A DNA stretch of 64,000 bases from Palaemon carinicauda (taxonomy: Eukaryota > Arthropoda > Malacostraca > Decapoda > Palaemonidae). Every line of letters starts with the position of its first letter. Positions within the stretch are counted from its first letter, which is position 1. The DNA is taken from positions 46,405,451 through 46,469,450 of the forward strand of contig NC_090768.1 in the NCBI RefSeq assembly GCF_036898095.1, written 5' to 3'. Shown here piece after piece: positions 1 through 11,638 of the stretch. A program made the translations under genes and the position numbers. The notes beneath the pieces are model-generated. The model did not search any database. It had not been told where the DNA came from and saw nothing but the letters and a program-made list of their open reading frames with translations.

Positions 1-74
1 GGGAGGATTGGTCGTTTTGCTTTGATATCCAAACCGCTACAAACTCTCACTAGGTCAAGGCTCCGTTCATTTTC

Positions 75-475
75 AAAGGGAATTAGAAAGAATTAATAAG
101 TTAAATAAACCGGGGATTCTCGAAGAAAGTAAATCTCCCCAAGCTTTCCCATTGTTGTTGTAGGAGAAAATGATTACTCCTTAAGACAGCGTGGATTATA
201 GATAACCGAACACTATTACTTAACTCTATTTTAGAGTCGTTTATAAAAGCAAAGAACAGCAAATCTCATACCACTATTGATTTGATATCTGGCTACTATC
301 AAATTCCCATTCTTGAAGGCAGTAAGAATAAAATGGCCTTTGATGCAAATGATTGTTTCAATTAAGTTTCCTTCCCTTCGGTTTGACGAGATGCTCCTAA
401 TCACTTTTCCAGTCATGATGTCAGCAATATCTTCCTGAATTGGTCACAATGTTCTTATTTACCTTGACTATATAT
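75..475 (+). pseudogene. Ty3/gypsy reverse transcriptase relic
   Basis: Broken reading frames show pieces of a Ty3/gypsy reverse transcriptase in the right order. Around 85-165 there is an 'ELERINKLNKPGILEESKSP' segment, matching the thumb-side lead-in of gypsy RTs. Around 282-350 'TIDLISGYYQIPI' is the palm motif A block (family form: D-L-x-S-G-Y-x-Q-I). Around 378-475 'PFGLT' is followed by degraded sequence in the place of the motif B to YxDD stretch. Frameshifts and stops separate the blocks and the copy ends at a short TA-rich run near 470. It is seen in sequence as RT-like, and the superfamily call is from motif wording. It is dead, and the start of the window cuts it. Confidence 0.7.
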
Positions 476-480
476 ATACT

Positions 481-1670
481 GTATATATATTTATCAAAAA
501 TATGAGCAGCAAAGCAAAGCCAAATATTTTGATCACTTAACAGATTATCCCAACTGCAATAAGTATTAGAACTGTAAATGCCATATTAAAATCTGAATAA
601 AACAATCACAACGTGAATAACTGATATTATTTGGATATCATGAATTTAATTTGATAAATTATTATAGTTTACTAAGATATTGTGGTCCGCGACCCATCAA
701 AGGTGTCTACAGTTTAGGAAAATACCTACTTTATGATTCATAAAATTTGGGCTACCAGTATACAACCCGAAAGAAAAGAAGAGAGAACAGATGTAAAGTA
801 GGATATAAACTACAGCTAAGGACGGAAGGATCTGTGTAAAGGCACTCAAGTAATGCCTAGAATGAAAACACCTACGTATCTGACAACATAGAGTTATAAA
901 CAAAACCCTTCAGTGTCAAAACTAAGCACCCAACATATGATGCAGGATTACCTAGCTGACCTATGTGGCTTCTCCAAACAGGAATGAAGTGACAGAATAA
1001 CTAAAATGACGATGGATGAAAAGGGCTGAATGGAATTTTCATAAAGAAAATTTTATTGAGTGTCAAGAGAAATGTGTTGACACTGTGTGAGGAAATAGGA
1101 CATAATAAAGTAAATTCGATATCCTATTCAGATAAAAATAGAAGGAAAAATATACTCACTATATTACAATTTTTATGGATCATCCTTCAGCAGGACAAAC
1201 TTTTCATTGATGGAGAACATCCAAGGCTGAAAAGTGAAGAAGATACTGCGGTTAGATACATAATCTGAACAAAACGATTTTAAAAGTATTTACGTTCTTT
1301 AAGGCTTAGTTTTTTTATGATCTTAATAAGACTAATTCAAAATAGTTAAAATATATCACTCAGTTTTAACGGCTAAAAAACAAATTTAGAATTCAATTGA
1401 AATTAAAACTCTTCTATGACATTTCTCAAGAATTTACTTTAGATATATATTCAAAATTAAATTTTAAGAAAATTCATCAACTATTTCATTTTACTCACCT
1501 CTTTTCCTTAGAAGTCGTCATCTTTCTTGGTTTACGAAAAAAAAAAAAATATTCTAAGAAACGGAGACATATTGCTGAGGTCCTAAACTAACCTAAAATA
1601 AAATCCGATTCAATTCATCTTTAAAGATTTGCTTGCATCGGTACACTAGTTATACTGAAGATACGATACA
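481..1670. other. AT-rich stretch, nothing recognised
   Basis: No coding potential or repeat structure that I can defend. Short open frames at 1056-1268 and 1397-1591 have AT-rich, low-complexity composition and no motif. Confidence 0.4.
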
Positions 1671-1671
1671 G

Positions 1672-2060
1672 ACCAATTACGGAAACAAAACGGAATTTTT
1701 TTTGTTTCTCAATGGAACACCTGAGCAAAAACGCAGAAATGCGAGAATGTATGAAATATTGAAAATTATTGAAAACTAAGAGAAAATATGAATGGAATAA
1801 TACCTAATTCTGCTAACCACAAGGACAAAAACGAAAAATCACAGATTCGCAATATCCTTTACAGTAATCTAGATAGAAATTTGAATTGAAACAATACAAA
1901 CCAATTACGGAAACAAAACTGAAAATTTTTGTTTCTCAACGATGGAAATTAATTGGACCAGCAAAGCAAAATCGAGGAATGCGAGAATGTATGATATATA
2001 GAAAATTATTGAAAACTAAGAGAAAATATTAACGGAATTCTACCTAACTCTGCTTACCAC
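1672..2060 (+). repeat. Two-copy diverged duplication, ~230 bp period
   Basis: The block beginning 'CCAATTACGGAAACAAAAC' near 1675 and running through 'GCGAGAATGTATGA', 'GAAAATTATTGAAAACTAAG' and 'CTGCT(A/T)ACCAC' recurs about 230 bp later near 1900-2060 with the same order of landmarks. This is a local tandem duplication with moderate divergence and no coding content. Confidence 0.65.
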
Positions 2061-2403
2061 GAAAACGAAAATTATCTAGGAAAAATTGAACAAACCGACA
2101 CTCCCATACCTTTGTGTTCCTTTAACGATGCTGAAGATAAATAGGTTATCCAGAATTTAAAAAAAAAAAAAATTGACTAAAAGTTAATAGTTTTATATCT
2201 GGTTTTTCTTGGCTATTTAAATTTCATCGAAAACATAATTACTGTATCATTAATGTTTTAATCTGTAAACTTGCTTAAAATTTTTAACCATTTCACACTA
2301 AGAAAAAAAAAAAACTTCTGGATAACCCTTGCTATACCGAACACTAATGAGCCAAGTACACAAAGGGGCATGATATAAGAATATATATAATTAGAACACG
2401 ATA

Positions 2404-2560
2404 ATACAATAAAGCATAAAATATACATTACACATAAAATGGCATGTCAATACAATAAAGCATAAAATATAATTTCACATAAAATAGCATGTCAATACAA
2501 TAAAGCATGAAATGTATAGTTCACATAAAATGGCAAGTCAATACAATAATGCATAAAATG
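2404..2560 (+). repeat. ~46-bp tandem repeat, 3-4 copies
   Basis: The unit 'CACATAAAATGGCATGTCAA' followed by 'TACAATAAAGCATAAAATAT' recurs three to four times with a few substitutions. Non-coding minisatellite. Confidence 0.75.
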
Positions 2561-2734
2561 CGCCCCTGATGTATACTAGACACCCACAAGGTGCTCGCGC
2601 GAGGGTAGTAACCTCGGCATTCCATGCTTTTATCTTTCTCTGTTATATTTGGAAGATTTATATCAGAAAAGTGTAAATAAGGACCCTTTTCACCGGCCGT
2701 CACAGGTCGACCCAGAAATGCATAAAATGTGTTC

Positions 2735-2880
2735 AGCACAGAAAATATAAGTAAACCCTCGTTAAAATTTTAATGGCTCATCATACAGCTACGCCGAAAG
2801 TAATTACCCCATGTAAATAGCGTGGTTTGTATTTCAGTTACGGAACAAATATAAATTGTTTATACAAAAAACAAGTCAAA
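2735..2880 (-). repeat. DIRS terminal-repeat fragment (family D)
   Basis: The stretch 'AACCCTCGTTAAAATTTTAA' through 'GCTACGCCGAAAGTAATTAC' and 'GGTTTGTATTTCAGTTACGG' aligns by eye with the right inverted end of element D at about 33395-33510 ('AACCCTCACTAAAATTTTAA', 'TTCGCTAAAAGTAATAACC', 'AGGTTTGTATCGTTAAG'). The reverse complement corresponds to the left end of D at about 32310-32400. No gag, RT or recombinase sequence flanks it, so it is an isolated end of a DIRS-type element, or an element whose interior is lost. Confidence 0.6.
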
Positions 2881-3264
2881 ACAAATATAGAATGAAGGAA
2901 AATACTACCTACACAACAGGTTATAAAATTTGCATAAATCAAATAAATGTGACATACGCCTTCAAAAAGAAGTTACTTGTTACAGAAAAATAAAAGTTCT
3001 TATAAGGAAATACTCATAAGAATTAAAAATTAAACTAAGGAATTCCTAGGAAGAGACACTAGTATGTGTAAACCCAAAGACAACCACAAGCCAATTCACA
3101 GCACCTATCTTTCCCCTCTTTGATTTCTTCATGCCATTTAGACAGCCCAGTTTATGTTGTTAGCATTAAAATTTAATAAGTTAATAAATAATAAAGCTTT
3201 CACATATTGCCAGTAAATAATAGTTTACGCTTAAAAGCAACCGATAATTTAAACCCTTATAGAT

Positions 3265-3425
3265 AATGCTATTTACGCCAAAAGCCAATTAACAGTTTTA
3301 TTTACGCAAAAGCCAATTAACAGTAATATTTACGCCAAAAGCCAATTAAGTATATTTACGCCAGAAGCCAATTAAAAATTAAATTTACTGCTTACTACTT
3401 AACTATTTACGCCAAATGCAAATTA
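3265..3425 (+). repeat. Short interspersed-unit tandem repeat
   Basis: Six imperfect copies of 'TTTACGCCAAAAGCCAATTA' spaced by 5-30 AT-rich bases. Non-coding. Confidence 0.7.
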
Positions 3426-4289
3426 CTATATCAAAAGCAGCAAACTTTGAAACCACCAGAATGGTTTCAGGATTTGAAGACTTCCATTGTGACAGTGACT
3501 GATACGGTGTCGATATTGCCGAACTTGCAAGCCTAAGACAGTTATTCAAAGGGCAAGAGCTTATTCCTTAATGGAAACCGATTGTTTCCTAAGTGAGGTG
3601 GACTGATATGGCACCAAAAAGGCCAATATAATTTCTGGAATAAAATGAAAAATAAATAATATTAACCTGTAATTCACTAACTGGCTCATAGGTGATCGGT
3701 ATAACATCCTTACCTTGCGGGGAAGTTGTAACCTGTAAAAAAAAGGAAAAGATTTGAAATTTAACACAAAGTTTTTTTTTAATCAAATGGCGAGAAGCTA
3801 AATATCACAGCTACTAGCCATGGCCAAAATGGACATATAACAACTTGGGATAAATGTGTGGGTTACAAGATCAAAATAAAATGTCATTACTTTATATTCT
3901 TCTAGAAAAATAATTATGAAGTTTGAGATATGAAATTCTTACCACAAAAATTCATATTGACTCTTTATTTTGGAATTTCATTATTTGCTAAAGTTAATCA
4001 TATTCATCATTCAAACCCACTACCTTTATTTATCCATTAATGAATAAACGTGAAACCGTAGACATTCCATGACCTAAACAGAAAGATTTATAAGGCGTTC
4101 CTGCAAGATGGCACTCTGGTAAATCTCCTTAGATCACAGCATGTAATTTTGATCACATACTGTGTTGTACTAACCAGCTAACAAACTGAGGGTCCAAGAG
4201 CAGACTATTAAAGTGATGATTTTGTATGAAATAATTGAAATTTTACACAAAAACTTATACAGTAGTTAAGTTGTTTCACAAAAAATCTG

Positions 4290-5125
4290 TATTACTATTA
4301 CTATTACTAACAAAGCTATAACCTTGGTTGGAAGAGCAGAATGCTACAAGCCAATGAGGTCCAACAGGAAAAGGGGTCCAGTGAGGAAAGGAAATAAGGG
4401 AATAGCAAATTAACTTTATAGAACTAATCAATAAAAAAATAAGATCAATAACGTTAAAATATATAGGTCATATATAAACTAATAAAACGAGACTTCTGTC
4501 AACCTGCTCAACAGAACAGATTTTACAGAAAGTTCAAACTTCTACGTTCCACTTATTCGACCGAGATTTGGAAGATCACACCACGAACTAGTCACAGCTG
4601 GAATAAAACTTCTAGAATGCTGTGTAGTATTGTGCCTTAAGAGGGAGAAGGCATGAGTGTTAGTCAACTGCATACCTAGTACTACATAAAGGATGCTACA
4701 GTCTTGGGGGATCTAAATGCAATTGATGATCTGAATTATGAAAAATTTTATGCAACAAACATAAAGAACTAACTGAAAGCGGTGTCAGAGATTAATATCC
4801 AGATCAGGAATGAGGACTTTAATAGACCAAGTTTCTATCCTACAAATTAAGATACGAGTCACCAGCTCAAGACCAGACAGGAGAACAATACTCGAAATAA
4901 GGTAGAATGAAAGAATTAAAACACTTCCTATTGCCAGGGAAGCACTTGAATTTGTAAACAAGGCAGCACAAGCATAAGTGATTCTAATTGCAACTAGGAA
5001 TCTTGAGGACACACCTGACCTACATATTGGGAGAACCTGAATATTTTTCTTCTGGAGACCCTGGGTTTCACGCACAAGTATTGAAGGATACGAAAATTTA
5101 TGTAATTTCATTAATACTACTTAAA
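4290..5125 (-). mobile_element. 5'-truncated non-LTR retrotransposon (Jockey/CR1-like LINE), 3' end
   Basis: Read on the minus strand, this is the last part of a LINE ORF2 followed by its 3' UTR. Near 4850-4920 a broken frame gives 'SFILPYFEYCSPVWS', the well-known motif near the C-terminal side of LINE reverse transcriptases. Further on, toward 4500-4680, comes 'NTTQHSRSFIPAVTS', matching 'NTTQYSRNFIPAVTK' in the copy at 63.6 kb. The 3' UTR carries the shared CAACC..GTTGG tail and ends in an ATT-type simple repeat at 4290-4310. Stops and frameshifts show it is inactive. Family naming is inference, but the homology among copies in this window is directly visible. Confidence 0.75.
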
Positions 5126-5129
5126 TATC

Positions 5130-6094
5130 ATATACCTTAGTAAATTTTGACTTGGCATACTTTGATATTAATCAATAACATATTTAGTGGTATGTCTTGG
5201 ATGGTACCAACGCCGTCCCATATAATGTGGTCTGTAGGTATCAATAATCTTATAATTTCCCTGAGATTAAGTGGCATTATTTAATCTTAAAACCAACTCT
5301 GATGACCATCACAGACTAAATAATATTCTATGTTGCTTTAATAAATGAAGTATGAAGCAACATTCCAATGTACATTATTTTTAAACGCACATGTGTAGTC
5401 AGGTCCTAAAACTACCAGATAAACTCCACTAGGACAAAACTCACAATGGATGAACTAATATATAATAGAAAATGGACTCTACTACGAATATGATAAAATG
5501 CAAAATAAAGCTCTCTATATATAAAAAAATATATCCCATTTGCAATGTAAACATATATATAATTAAAAAAAGCAAGGGCTTGAACCAGTCTCTATTACAA
5601 AATAAATGAAGGTCAAACAGTTAACAATATTTAATGAAATTAGTACTTTCGTTAACTTATAATCTATCTTATTCAGTGTTAATGCCAAGTTACAAATTTG
5701 CCTAAGGCTTTCACCCATTTCTAGTCATTAATACAACAGGTATTTCCCATTAAAAATTCAATTATACTTACATTTTCCCCGTCAACAAAAGCTGGCAGAA
5801 CAGATTTTTGTTAAAGAGTCTATCGCAGCTCTAAATTTACATTGAATTAAACTTCTTGTCTCAAAAACCTGGAAACAAAAAAGATGTTATTAACATAAAG
5901 CTGGTCTTTGGGAATGTTTTTTGTTTTGTTTATAAGCATCAAACATTTATCTTTATTAACCTTATCCTTTATTATGAGGTATACAGTTGCGGAAATGAGT
6001 TTCTGTAGGCTACCCACTGTTGTAAGCGTTCCCTCCAATTGGCAAGGTTTCCAACGTCGCAACGTGTTGTGAATAACTGCTATTCAGGAAGTGT
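5130..6094. other. AT-rich intergenic or intronic sequence
   Basis: Nothing recognised. The short open frame at 5847-6062 (minus) has no motif and is probably chance. Confidence 0.4.
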
Positions 6095-6095
6095 A

Positions 6096-6755
6096 TCATT
6101 ATTATTATTATTATCATTACTAGCTAAGCTACAACCCTAGTTGGAAAAGCAGGATGCTATAAGCTCAGAGGCATCAACAGAGAAAATAGCCCAGTGAGGA
6201 AAGGAAACAAAAAAAATTAAATATTTTGAGAACATTACCCACATCAAAATAAATATCTCCTATATAAACTATAAACTAACAAAACAAGAGGAAGAGAAAT
6301 AAGATAAAATGTGTGCCCGAGTGTACCCTCAAGCAAGAGAAATCAAACCCAAGAAAGTGGAAGACCATGGTACAGAGGATATGGCACTACCCTAGGCTAG
6401 ATAACAATGGCTTGATTTTGGCATGTCCTTCTCCTAGAAGAGCTGCTTACCATAGCTAAAGAGTCTCTTCTACTCTTATCTAGAGGAAATTGGGTACTGA
6501 ACAATTACAGTGCAGTAACCTCTTGGGTGAAGAAGAATTGTTGGGTAGTGTCAGTGTTGTCAGGTGTATGAGGACAGAGGACAGTATATAAATAGGACAG
6601 ACTATTCGGTGTATGTGTAAGCAAAGGGAAAATGAACCGTAACTAAAGAGAAGGATCCACTGTAGTACTGTTTGGCCAGTCAAAGGACCCAATAACACTA
6701 GCGGTAGTATCTCAACGGGTGGCTGGTTCCCTATCCAACCTACTACTTAATATGG
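6096..6755 (-). mobile_element. SINE-like element sharing the LINE 3' tail (copy 1)
   Basis: On the minus strand this starts near 'GGGAACCAGCCACCCGTTGA' and 'GATACTACCGCTAGTG' (6755-6690). It runs about 620 bp without coding potential and ends with the same 3' tail as the LINE copies, followed by an AAT-type simple repeat at 6096-6120. The same 5' start and the same tail occur in the copies at 8.3-9.0 kb, 25.0-28.6 kb and 62.2-62.7 kb. That argues for a defined non-autonomous element and against a random truncation. No clear tRNA-like B box was found, so 'SINE' is used in the functional sense only. Confidence 0.75.
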
Positions 6756-6921
6756 GAGGCTTTTTCCATAATTAAGTGAAAATAAATGTAGCATGTTTAT
6801 GTAACATGTGCTAAGCTATCACTATAAAATAATAAGAACAGAGAAAAGACTAGTAGGTGACATATCGTTCTAGTTTTGTTCCGCTCCTCCATCATTCGTG
6901 TGCATACTCTACCCTTCAGAC

Positions 6922-6923
<2 letters not shown>

Positions 6924-6999
<76 letters not shown>
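6924..6999 (+). repeat. (GA)n microsatellite
   Basis: About 76 bp of uninterrupted GA dinucleotide. Confidence 0.98.
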
Positions 7000-7002
<3 letters not shown>

Positions 7003-7648
7003 TAATTAGGATTTATCTGGCATCCTGAAATCTAAGGTCATTGACGCTGATATTATTTGTTATAAATAAACAAATGGTAATTCAATTTAAAAAAGAAAAA
7101 ACGTCCTTATAACAGTTAGATAGCTTCCAGAAGATCTGCTTCTGAAATAAATTTAAAAATGCCACTAATACGGTACCACACATCACGTCCAAGAATCTTG
7201 GCAAGGATGAACCCTCCATCCTCACCTTGTACCTCAAACAGGGATATTTCTTTCGGTACAATAAGTGGGGCATTCGATCAACAAATGCCTCATTGTCAAG
7301 AGTACCAAACATTCATCGCAACATGGCTAATGTTGCCCCGTTATCAGAAACTCGTGTGTCAACCGAGTGTGACCAGTGCGGAAACGACAGAGATGTCTTC
7401 CACTATCGGGCCATCATGTTATACCCACAAGGAGATATAACATCCGGTATTTCTCTCAGCTTATTTCCGTTCTAGACTATCACAATGCTGTTGTCAATTA
7501 TCATAAAACAATTACTTATTGGTAAGTACGAAATCATTACAGAGGATGGGATACCTTGGTAGCAACAAGGATGCAACATTATTTGCCAGTAATTATGCCT
7601 TCTTGTTCCCAGAGAGTCTTTACTCGAGTATGTGTTGGAGACAATATC

Positions 7649-7965
7649 CTGATGTATTTGAAAAGAGGACGTATATTCGAAATAAAATGTGACATATTTG
7701 AAACAAAATGAGGCGTATTTGAGAGAATTACTGATGTATTACAGATGCCTTTATGAAATATATTTGAAAAGAGGACGCGTATTTGAAATAAAATATGGCG
7801 TATTTGAAACAAAATTAAGCGTATTTTAGAGAATTACTGGTGTATTACACATGCCTTTACGAAATGTAATTGAAAAGAGAACGCGTATTTGAAATAAAAT
7901 ATGGCGTATATGAAATAAAACGAGGCGTACTCGAGAAAATTACTGGTTTATTACAGATGCCTTAA
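7649..7965 (+). repeat. 106-bp tandem repeat, three copies
   Basis: The landmark 'GA(G/A)ACGCGTATTTGAAATAA' recurs at about 7665, 7771 and 7877, giving a 106-bp period. Each unit also holds a 'GAGAATTACTG(A/G)TGTATTA' block and 'CAGATGCCTTTA'. Inside the unit a 20-22-bp sub-motif ('GTATTTGAAA(T/C)AAAAT') repeats, so this looks like a higher-order satellite. Confidence 0.8.
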
Positions 7966-7979
7966 CAGTGAGAAAATTT

Positions 7980-8318
7980 TTACGTAGCTTGGGTTTTAAA
8001 AAATACAAAATCTGTTCCAAAAGACACTATATAAACCCACAGAATTTTGCTATAGGAACGTGGTACTAACATCTGAAAGTGGAAACATTGTGCGGTTATT
8101 TTACATATCCAGAAATAAGCGTCTGCCGGGGTTGCACTGCTTCATCCATACGTAATGTTAAAACCTCAAAATTCGCTTTTTTCAAAATGCTCATAGATGC
8201 AAAACTAATCTGTTAGAGCTCTATTGTCTGAAAAAAAAAAAAACTTGTTCAGTCATATTGCCTCACTTGACGTTTACAGCCTCGCTCTCGTTGCCATTTA
8301 CTGTACATCTACAGTATA
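7980..8318. other. No recognised content
   Basis: Unique AT-rich sequence between the 106-bp tandem array and a SINE-like copy. Nothing seen. Confidence 0.4.
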
Positions 8319-8320
8319 TT

Positions 8321-9045
8321 ATTGTTATTGTTACTTGCTAAGCTACAACTCTAATTGAAAAAAGCAGGATGCTATCAGCTCAAAGACTTCAATTGGGATA
8401 CCAACCCAGTGAGGAAAGGAAATAAGGAATTGAATAAACTAAAGGAGAAGTAATGAACAATTCAAATAAAATATGCTACGAACAGCAACATCAATATAAA
8501 TCGTATATGAACTATGAAAAACAAGAGGAAGATAAATAAGATAGAATAGGGTGCCCGAGTGTACCCTCAAGCAAGAGAACTACCCTAAGACAGTGGAAGA
8601 TCATAGTAAAGAGGCTATGGCACTACCTACGACTAGAGACCAATGGTTAGATTTTGGAGTGGCCTTCTCCTAGAAGAGCTGCTTACCATAGCTGAAGAAT
8701 TTTACCCTGGCCAAGAGGAAAGTAGCCACAGAACAATTACAGCGCAGTAGGTAACTCTTTGAGAGAAGAATTGTTTGATAATCTCAGTGATGTCATGTGT
8801 ATGGGAACAGCTGAGGATGTGGAAAGAATGGGCAAGACTATTCAGTGTATGTGTAGGCAAAGGAAAAATGAACCGTAAACAGGTGGCTGGTGCTCTCTAC
8901 CGGTAGTATCTCAACAGGTGGCTGGTGCTCTACCGGTAGTATCTCAACAGGTGGCTGGTGTTCTCTACCGGTAGTATCTCAACAGGTGGCTGGTGTTCTC
9001 TACCGGTAGTATCTCATCAACAGGTGGCTGGTAACCTGGCCAAAT
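8321..9045 (-). mobile_element. SINE-like element sharing the LINE 3' tail (copy 2)
   Basis: Same structure as the copy at 6.1-6.75 kb: tail with ATT-type simple repeat at 8321-8345, non-coding body, and 5' landmark 'GGTGGCTGG' / 'GTAGTATCTCAAC' on the + strand. Near the 5' end, at about 8879-9033, a 33-35-bp segment has been amplified to four copies ('ACAGGTGGCTGGTG' ... 'CTACCGGTAGTATCTCA'). Confidence 0.78.
8879..9033 (+). repeat. 33-35-bp tandem amplification inside the SINE-like element
   Basis: Four near-identical units ('GGTGGCTGGTG(C/T)TCTCTACC' then 'GGTAGTATCTCAACA') in the 5' region of the element. The other three copies in the window carry a single unit, so the amplification happened in this copy. 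Confidence 0.85.
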
Positions 9046-9360
9046 GAACCATTTTGGGGAACAGTTTACTTATTAAAAATTAAAAATAAAAATAAATCGG
9101 ATAGCCAATCACATATCTTAAAAGATTAGTCTCACATATCTACTCCGATTTTGAAAATTGGCGAAATCTTGAGCTTTAAGATTTCTTATCAATGAAACTT
9201 TTGGGGAGTCTGGCATCCCTTTCCAGCAGAGCAACTCCGATAGACGCCCATTTCTACGTATGTTAAATGACCCCACGTATGTTTCCACTCTCAAAAGTTG
9301 GTACCTTGTTTGTGTAACCAAAGTGCTCTGGGCTGCAGCTCTAATATGGTGTGACCAGAC

Positions 9361-9363
<3 letters not shown>

Positions 9364-9436
<73 letters not shown>
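9364..9436 (+). repeat. (CT)n microsatellite
   Basis: About 73 bp of CT dinucleotide. The reading frames through it (poly-Leu-Ser, poly-Arg-Glu) are not genes. Confidence 0.98.
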
Positions 9437-9439
<3 letters not shown>

Positions 9440-9440
<1 letters not shown>

Positions 9441-10570
9441 ATGGCTAAAAAAACTGCAATTAAGATGAAGCTAACGTTGTTAAAAGTGATTGAACCGAGG
9501 GCATTCGACACAAAAATTAGAATTCCATGTGACGTTCTGGTCAAAACTACCTGGCTGAACCCGGCACAAGCAAATGTGAACTATTTCCTCTCAATCAGAG
9601 AGGCACGCCCGCTCCCCGAATGAACTATATTATCGAAACCTTTTCCTTAAATTACCGAATATAAATCGTTTATGCCGTGATTCCTATTCATTCATTAAAA
9701 CCATACCAACACATTTATATTACACCACAAAAGTGGATATTGCAACAATATAATTATCATCCTACAGGGCCTACACCACAATATCACGTCCACCGATGGC
9801 ACATACAAACTTAGTTTTCACGTCCTTATCTTATCACCAGACTATAGGAGGAGGAATACAATATTGCATTTATTACAATTAGAAACGTTAAGCTACATGG
9901 TTAACAAAGTTTACAACCATTCATTGATACCATGGGAGATGTATCATTATCATTGCGAGAATAAGTGGAAATATAAATTATAATTAAATGAGTCTGTATC
10001 AAGTTGAAAATTACTGGCTATCCAATCAAACAAGACGTGCTTCCCTGACAACAAATATAGTGTAAAGCCCATTGGGATGGAGTTGATCAGGTGTTCCGTT
10101 AGCACGAGGGCTTACGATTCACACGACCCGTTTTCATCTGATCAGTCTAACAACCAAACTCATTTCCGGTCCGTCTCCATACCAATTTTATGTTAACATC
10201 ATCTTTGTAAATAAATAGAATCGGGAATTAAAATAAAGTAGTAAGTTAATAGTTGTACTTAAAAGAAGCCAACCTTTTCCCACGACTCCCAAGGTCTAAA
10301 AAGCAAATCTTCCTCTCAATTTAATCCAGCCTAACTCCAAGAGTGCTTGTTTTAAGGCTTATTAAAGGAAAGTGAACAAAAACAGAGGCTCCCTTCCTTA
10401 AGTACTTTGTGAAAGGGCGCCGATCTTTAATTGGATAGACTAAAAGTAAGACCTGGGCCCTCTGAGCGGGTCCTGAGTGTCTTGTGACAGACTGTTTCGA
10501 AATTGTGTTTCGACTTTAGTAATGCTTTGAATTAATTGTTTAGAGACTGTTTCAAGATTACGGATACGGA
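9440..10570. other. No recognised content
   Basis: Mixed-composition sequence without convincing coding frames or repeats. Confidence 0.4.
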
Positions 10571-10571
10571 A

Positions 10572-10650
10572 ATGTCTCCTATGCTTTGCAGCAGGTGTGA
10601 GAGGTGGCTGCACAGGAAATGTGCTAATGGTGAATCTTGGACTGATTAAT
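10572..10650 (+). pseudogene. Possible zinc-knuckle (PHD-like) retroelement relic
   Basis: A short open stretch reads 'MSPMLCSRCERWLHRKCANG' and continues 'ESWTD' before a stop. The C-x2-C-x3-W-x-H-x2-C spacing is that of half a PHD-type finger, as found in ORF1 of some non-LTR elements and in many host proteins. The frame is short and has no visible partner Cys cluster upstream. It may be a fragment of a retroelement ORF1 or chance. Confidence 0.25.
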
Positions 10651-11028
10651 GCACAGCTGTGAAACCCACTATTTCCTAATGACTGGGTTTGGCGCTCTCA
10701 CACACCAACATACCAGCCCTTATTTAAATGGAACTATATTATTCAAATGAAGAATGGCTCTAATATTGCGGTCTAATGAGCCGCAGCCTAAACGGCTCAC
10801 GGCCTAAATAGTGGCGGAAAAATGCCTCACGGCCTAAAGAATGGCAGCCAAATGCTTCACGGCCTAAAACGTTTACGGCTTAAATGACCCGGTGTAGCAG
10901 GAAATTTTTTCCCTCCGACTGAAATTCCCCCCGGGTAAATTAGCCTAGGATCGATTTCCCCCCGGGAAAGCAGCCCGGGCTGTTATTCCTCCAGGGGGAA
11001 TTTCAGCCCTAAGATATTTTCCCCCTAG

Positions 11029-11036
11029 GCCATTTC
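11029..11036 (+). other. Left 8-bp target-site duplication of Merlin element
   Basis: GCCATTTC, repeated exactly at 11966-11973 on the other side of the element. Confidence 0.9.
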
Positions 11037-11100
11037 GGATCTTGTCAAGATTAGCGAACCCAACATTTCCATGTCAAGATTAAGGAACCCAATTCTCCAC

Positions 11101-11170
11101 ATGTAAAGAATAACGAACCCAATATTGCACATGTAAAGAATAGCGAACCCAATTAACCTCAAGTCAAGAA
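11101..11170 (+). repeat. 30-bp subterminal repeats, left block
   Basis: Two to three copies of 'ACATGTAAAGAATA(A/G)CGAACC' followed by 'CAAT', next to the left inverted repeat of the Merlin element. The unit resembles the terminal repeat core TGTCAAGATTAGCGAACCCA. Confidence 0.85.
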
Positions 11171-11269
11171 TAACGAACCGGTGATGGTTGGGTTCGCTAA
11201 TCTTGATATGGAATGTTCTGGACTATGAGGGAAGAATAGAGATGATAAATGAGAAAAAATATGCTGGAA

Positions 11270-11632
11270 ATATAAATTATCACTTTATTGATGGAAGAAA
11301 ACTATGCTGTATGTGGATGCCTGGCTGCTGGTCAACGAAGTGCAAAGAGTGGTTCACGGTTCTGTGCTGGTAGTTTTGATTATATTTCTATATTTCCATT
11401 CATCGCTGTGAATAGTTGGTCCATGTCTCACTACTTTTTCTATTATTGGTAGAAGTGTGTCTTGATCCCTGTGTTCCACTATTTCCATATATACCATTGC
11501 TGGAGATGTACTAGTAACAACCAAGTCAAAAACCCAGACTTGACGTGTAGGGAATTGGTGTTTAGGTTTATGTGAAAAGCACGATTCATCAACTTGAACT
11601 ATTATAACAGGCCCACCAAGTTTTATAGGATT
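11270..11632 (-). pseudogene. Merlin-type DDE transposase, C-terminal fragment with frameshift
   Basis: Minus-strand translation from 11632 gives 'KLGGPVIIVQVDES' (first catalytic Asp in VDES), then 'VWVFDLVV', 'LLPIIEKVVRHGPTIHSDEW' (second catalytic Asp in HSDEW). After a frameshift near 11360 it continues with 'TVNHSLHFVD' and 'GIHIQHSF'. This order matches the ISXO2-like/IS1595 transposase domain used by Merlin, whose C-terminal block normally reads VNHSxxFVxPxTGxHTQxIE. The Glu-containing end of that block is degraded to 'HIQHSF'. The N-terminal zinc-ribbon part is absent. The open frame upstream runs on through the tandem repeats as an artificial decapeptide repeat. The motif identification is strong. 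The gene is dead. Confidence 0.85.
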
Positions 11633-11638
11633 AAGCCC

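Noticed and set aside
7082..7475. Overlapping frames on both strands at 7.08-7.48 kb
   Set aside because: Slightly better composition than the surroundings, and the minus strand vaguely recalls a retroelement protease, but no motif could be confirmed and the frames disagree.
9341..9623. Ser-Leu and Arg-Glu repeat proteins (also at 18.05-18.42 and 26.03-26.25 kb)
   Set aside because: They are translations of (CT)n/(GA)n microsatellites with short random flanks.
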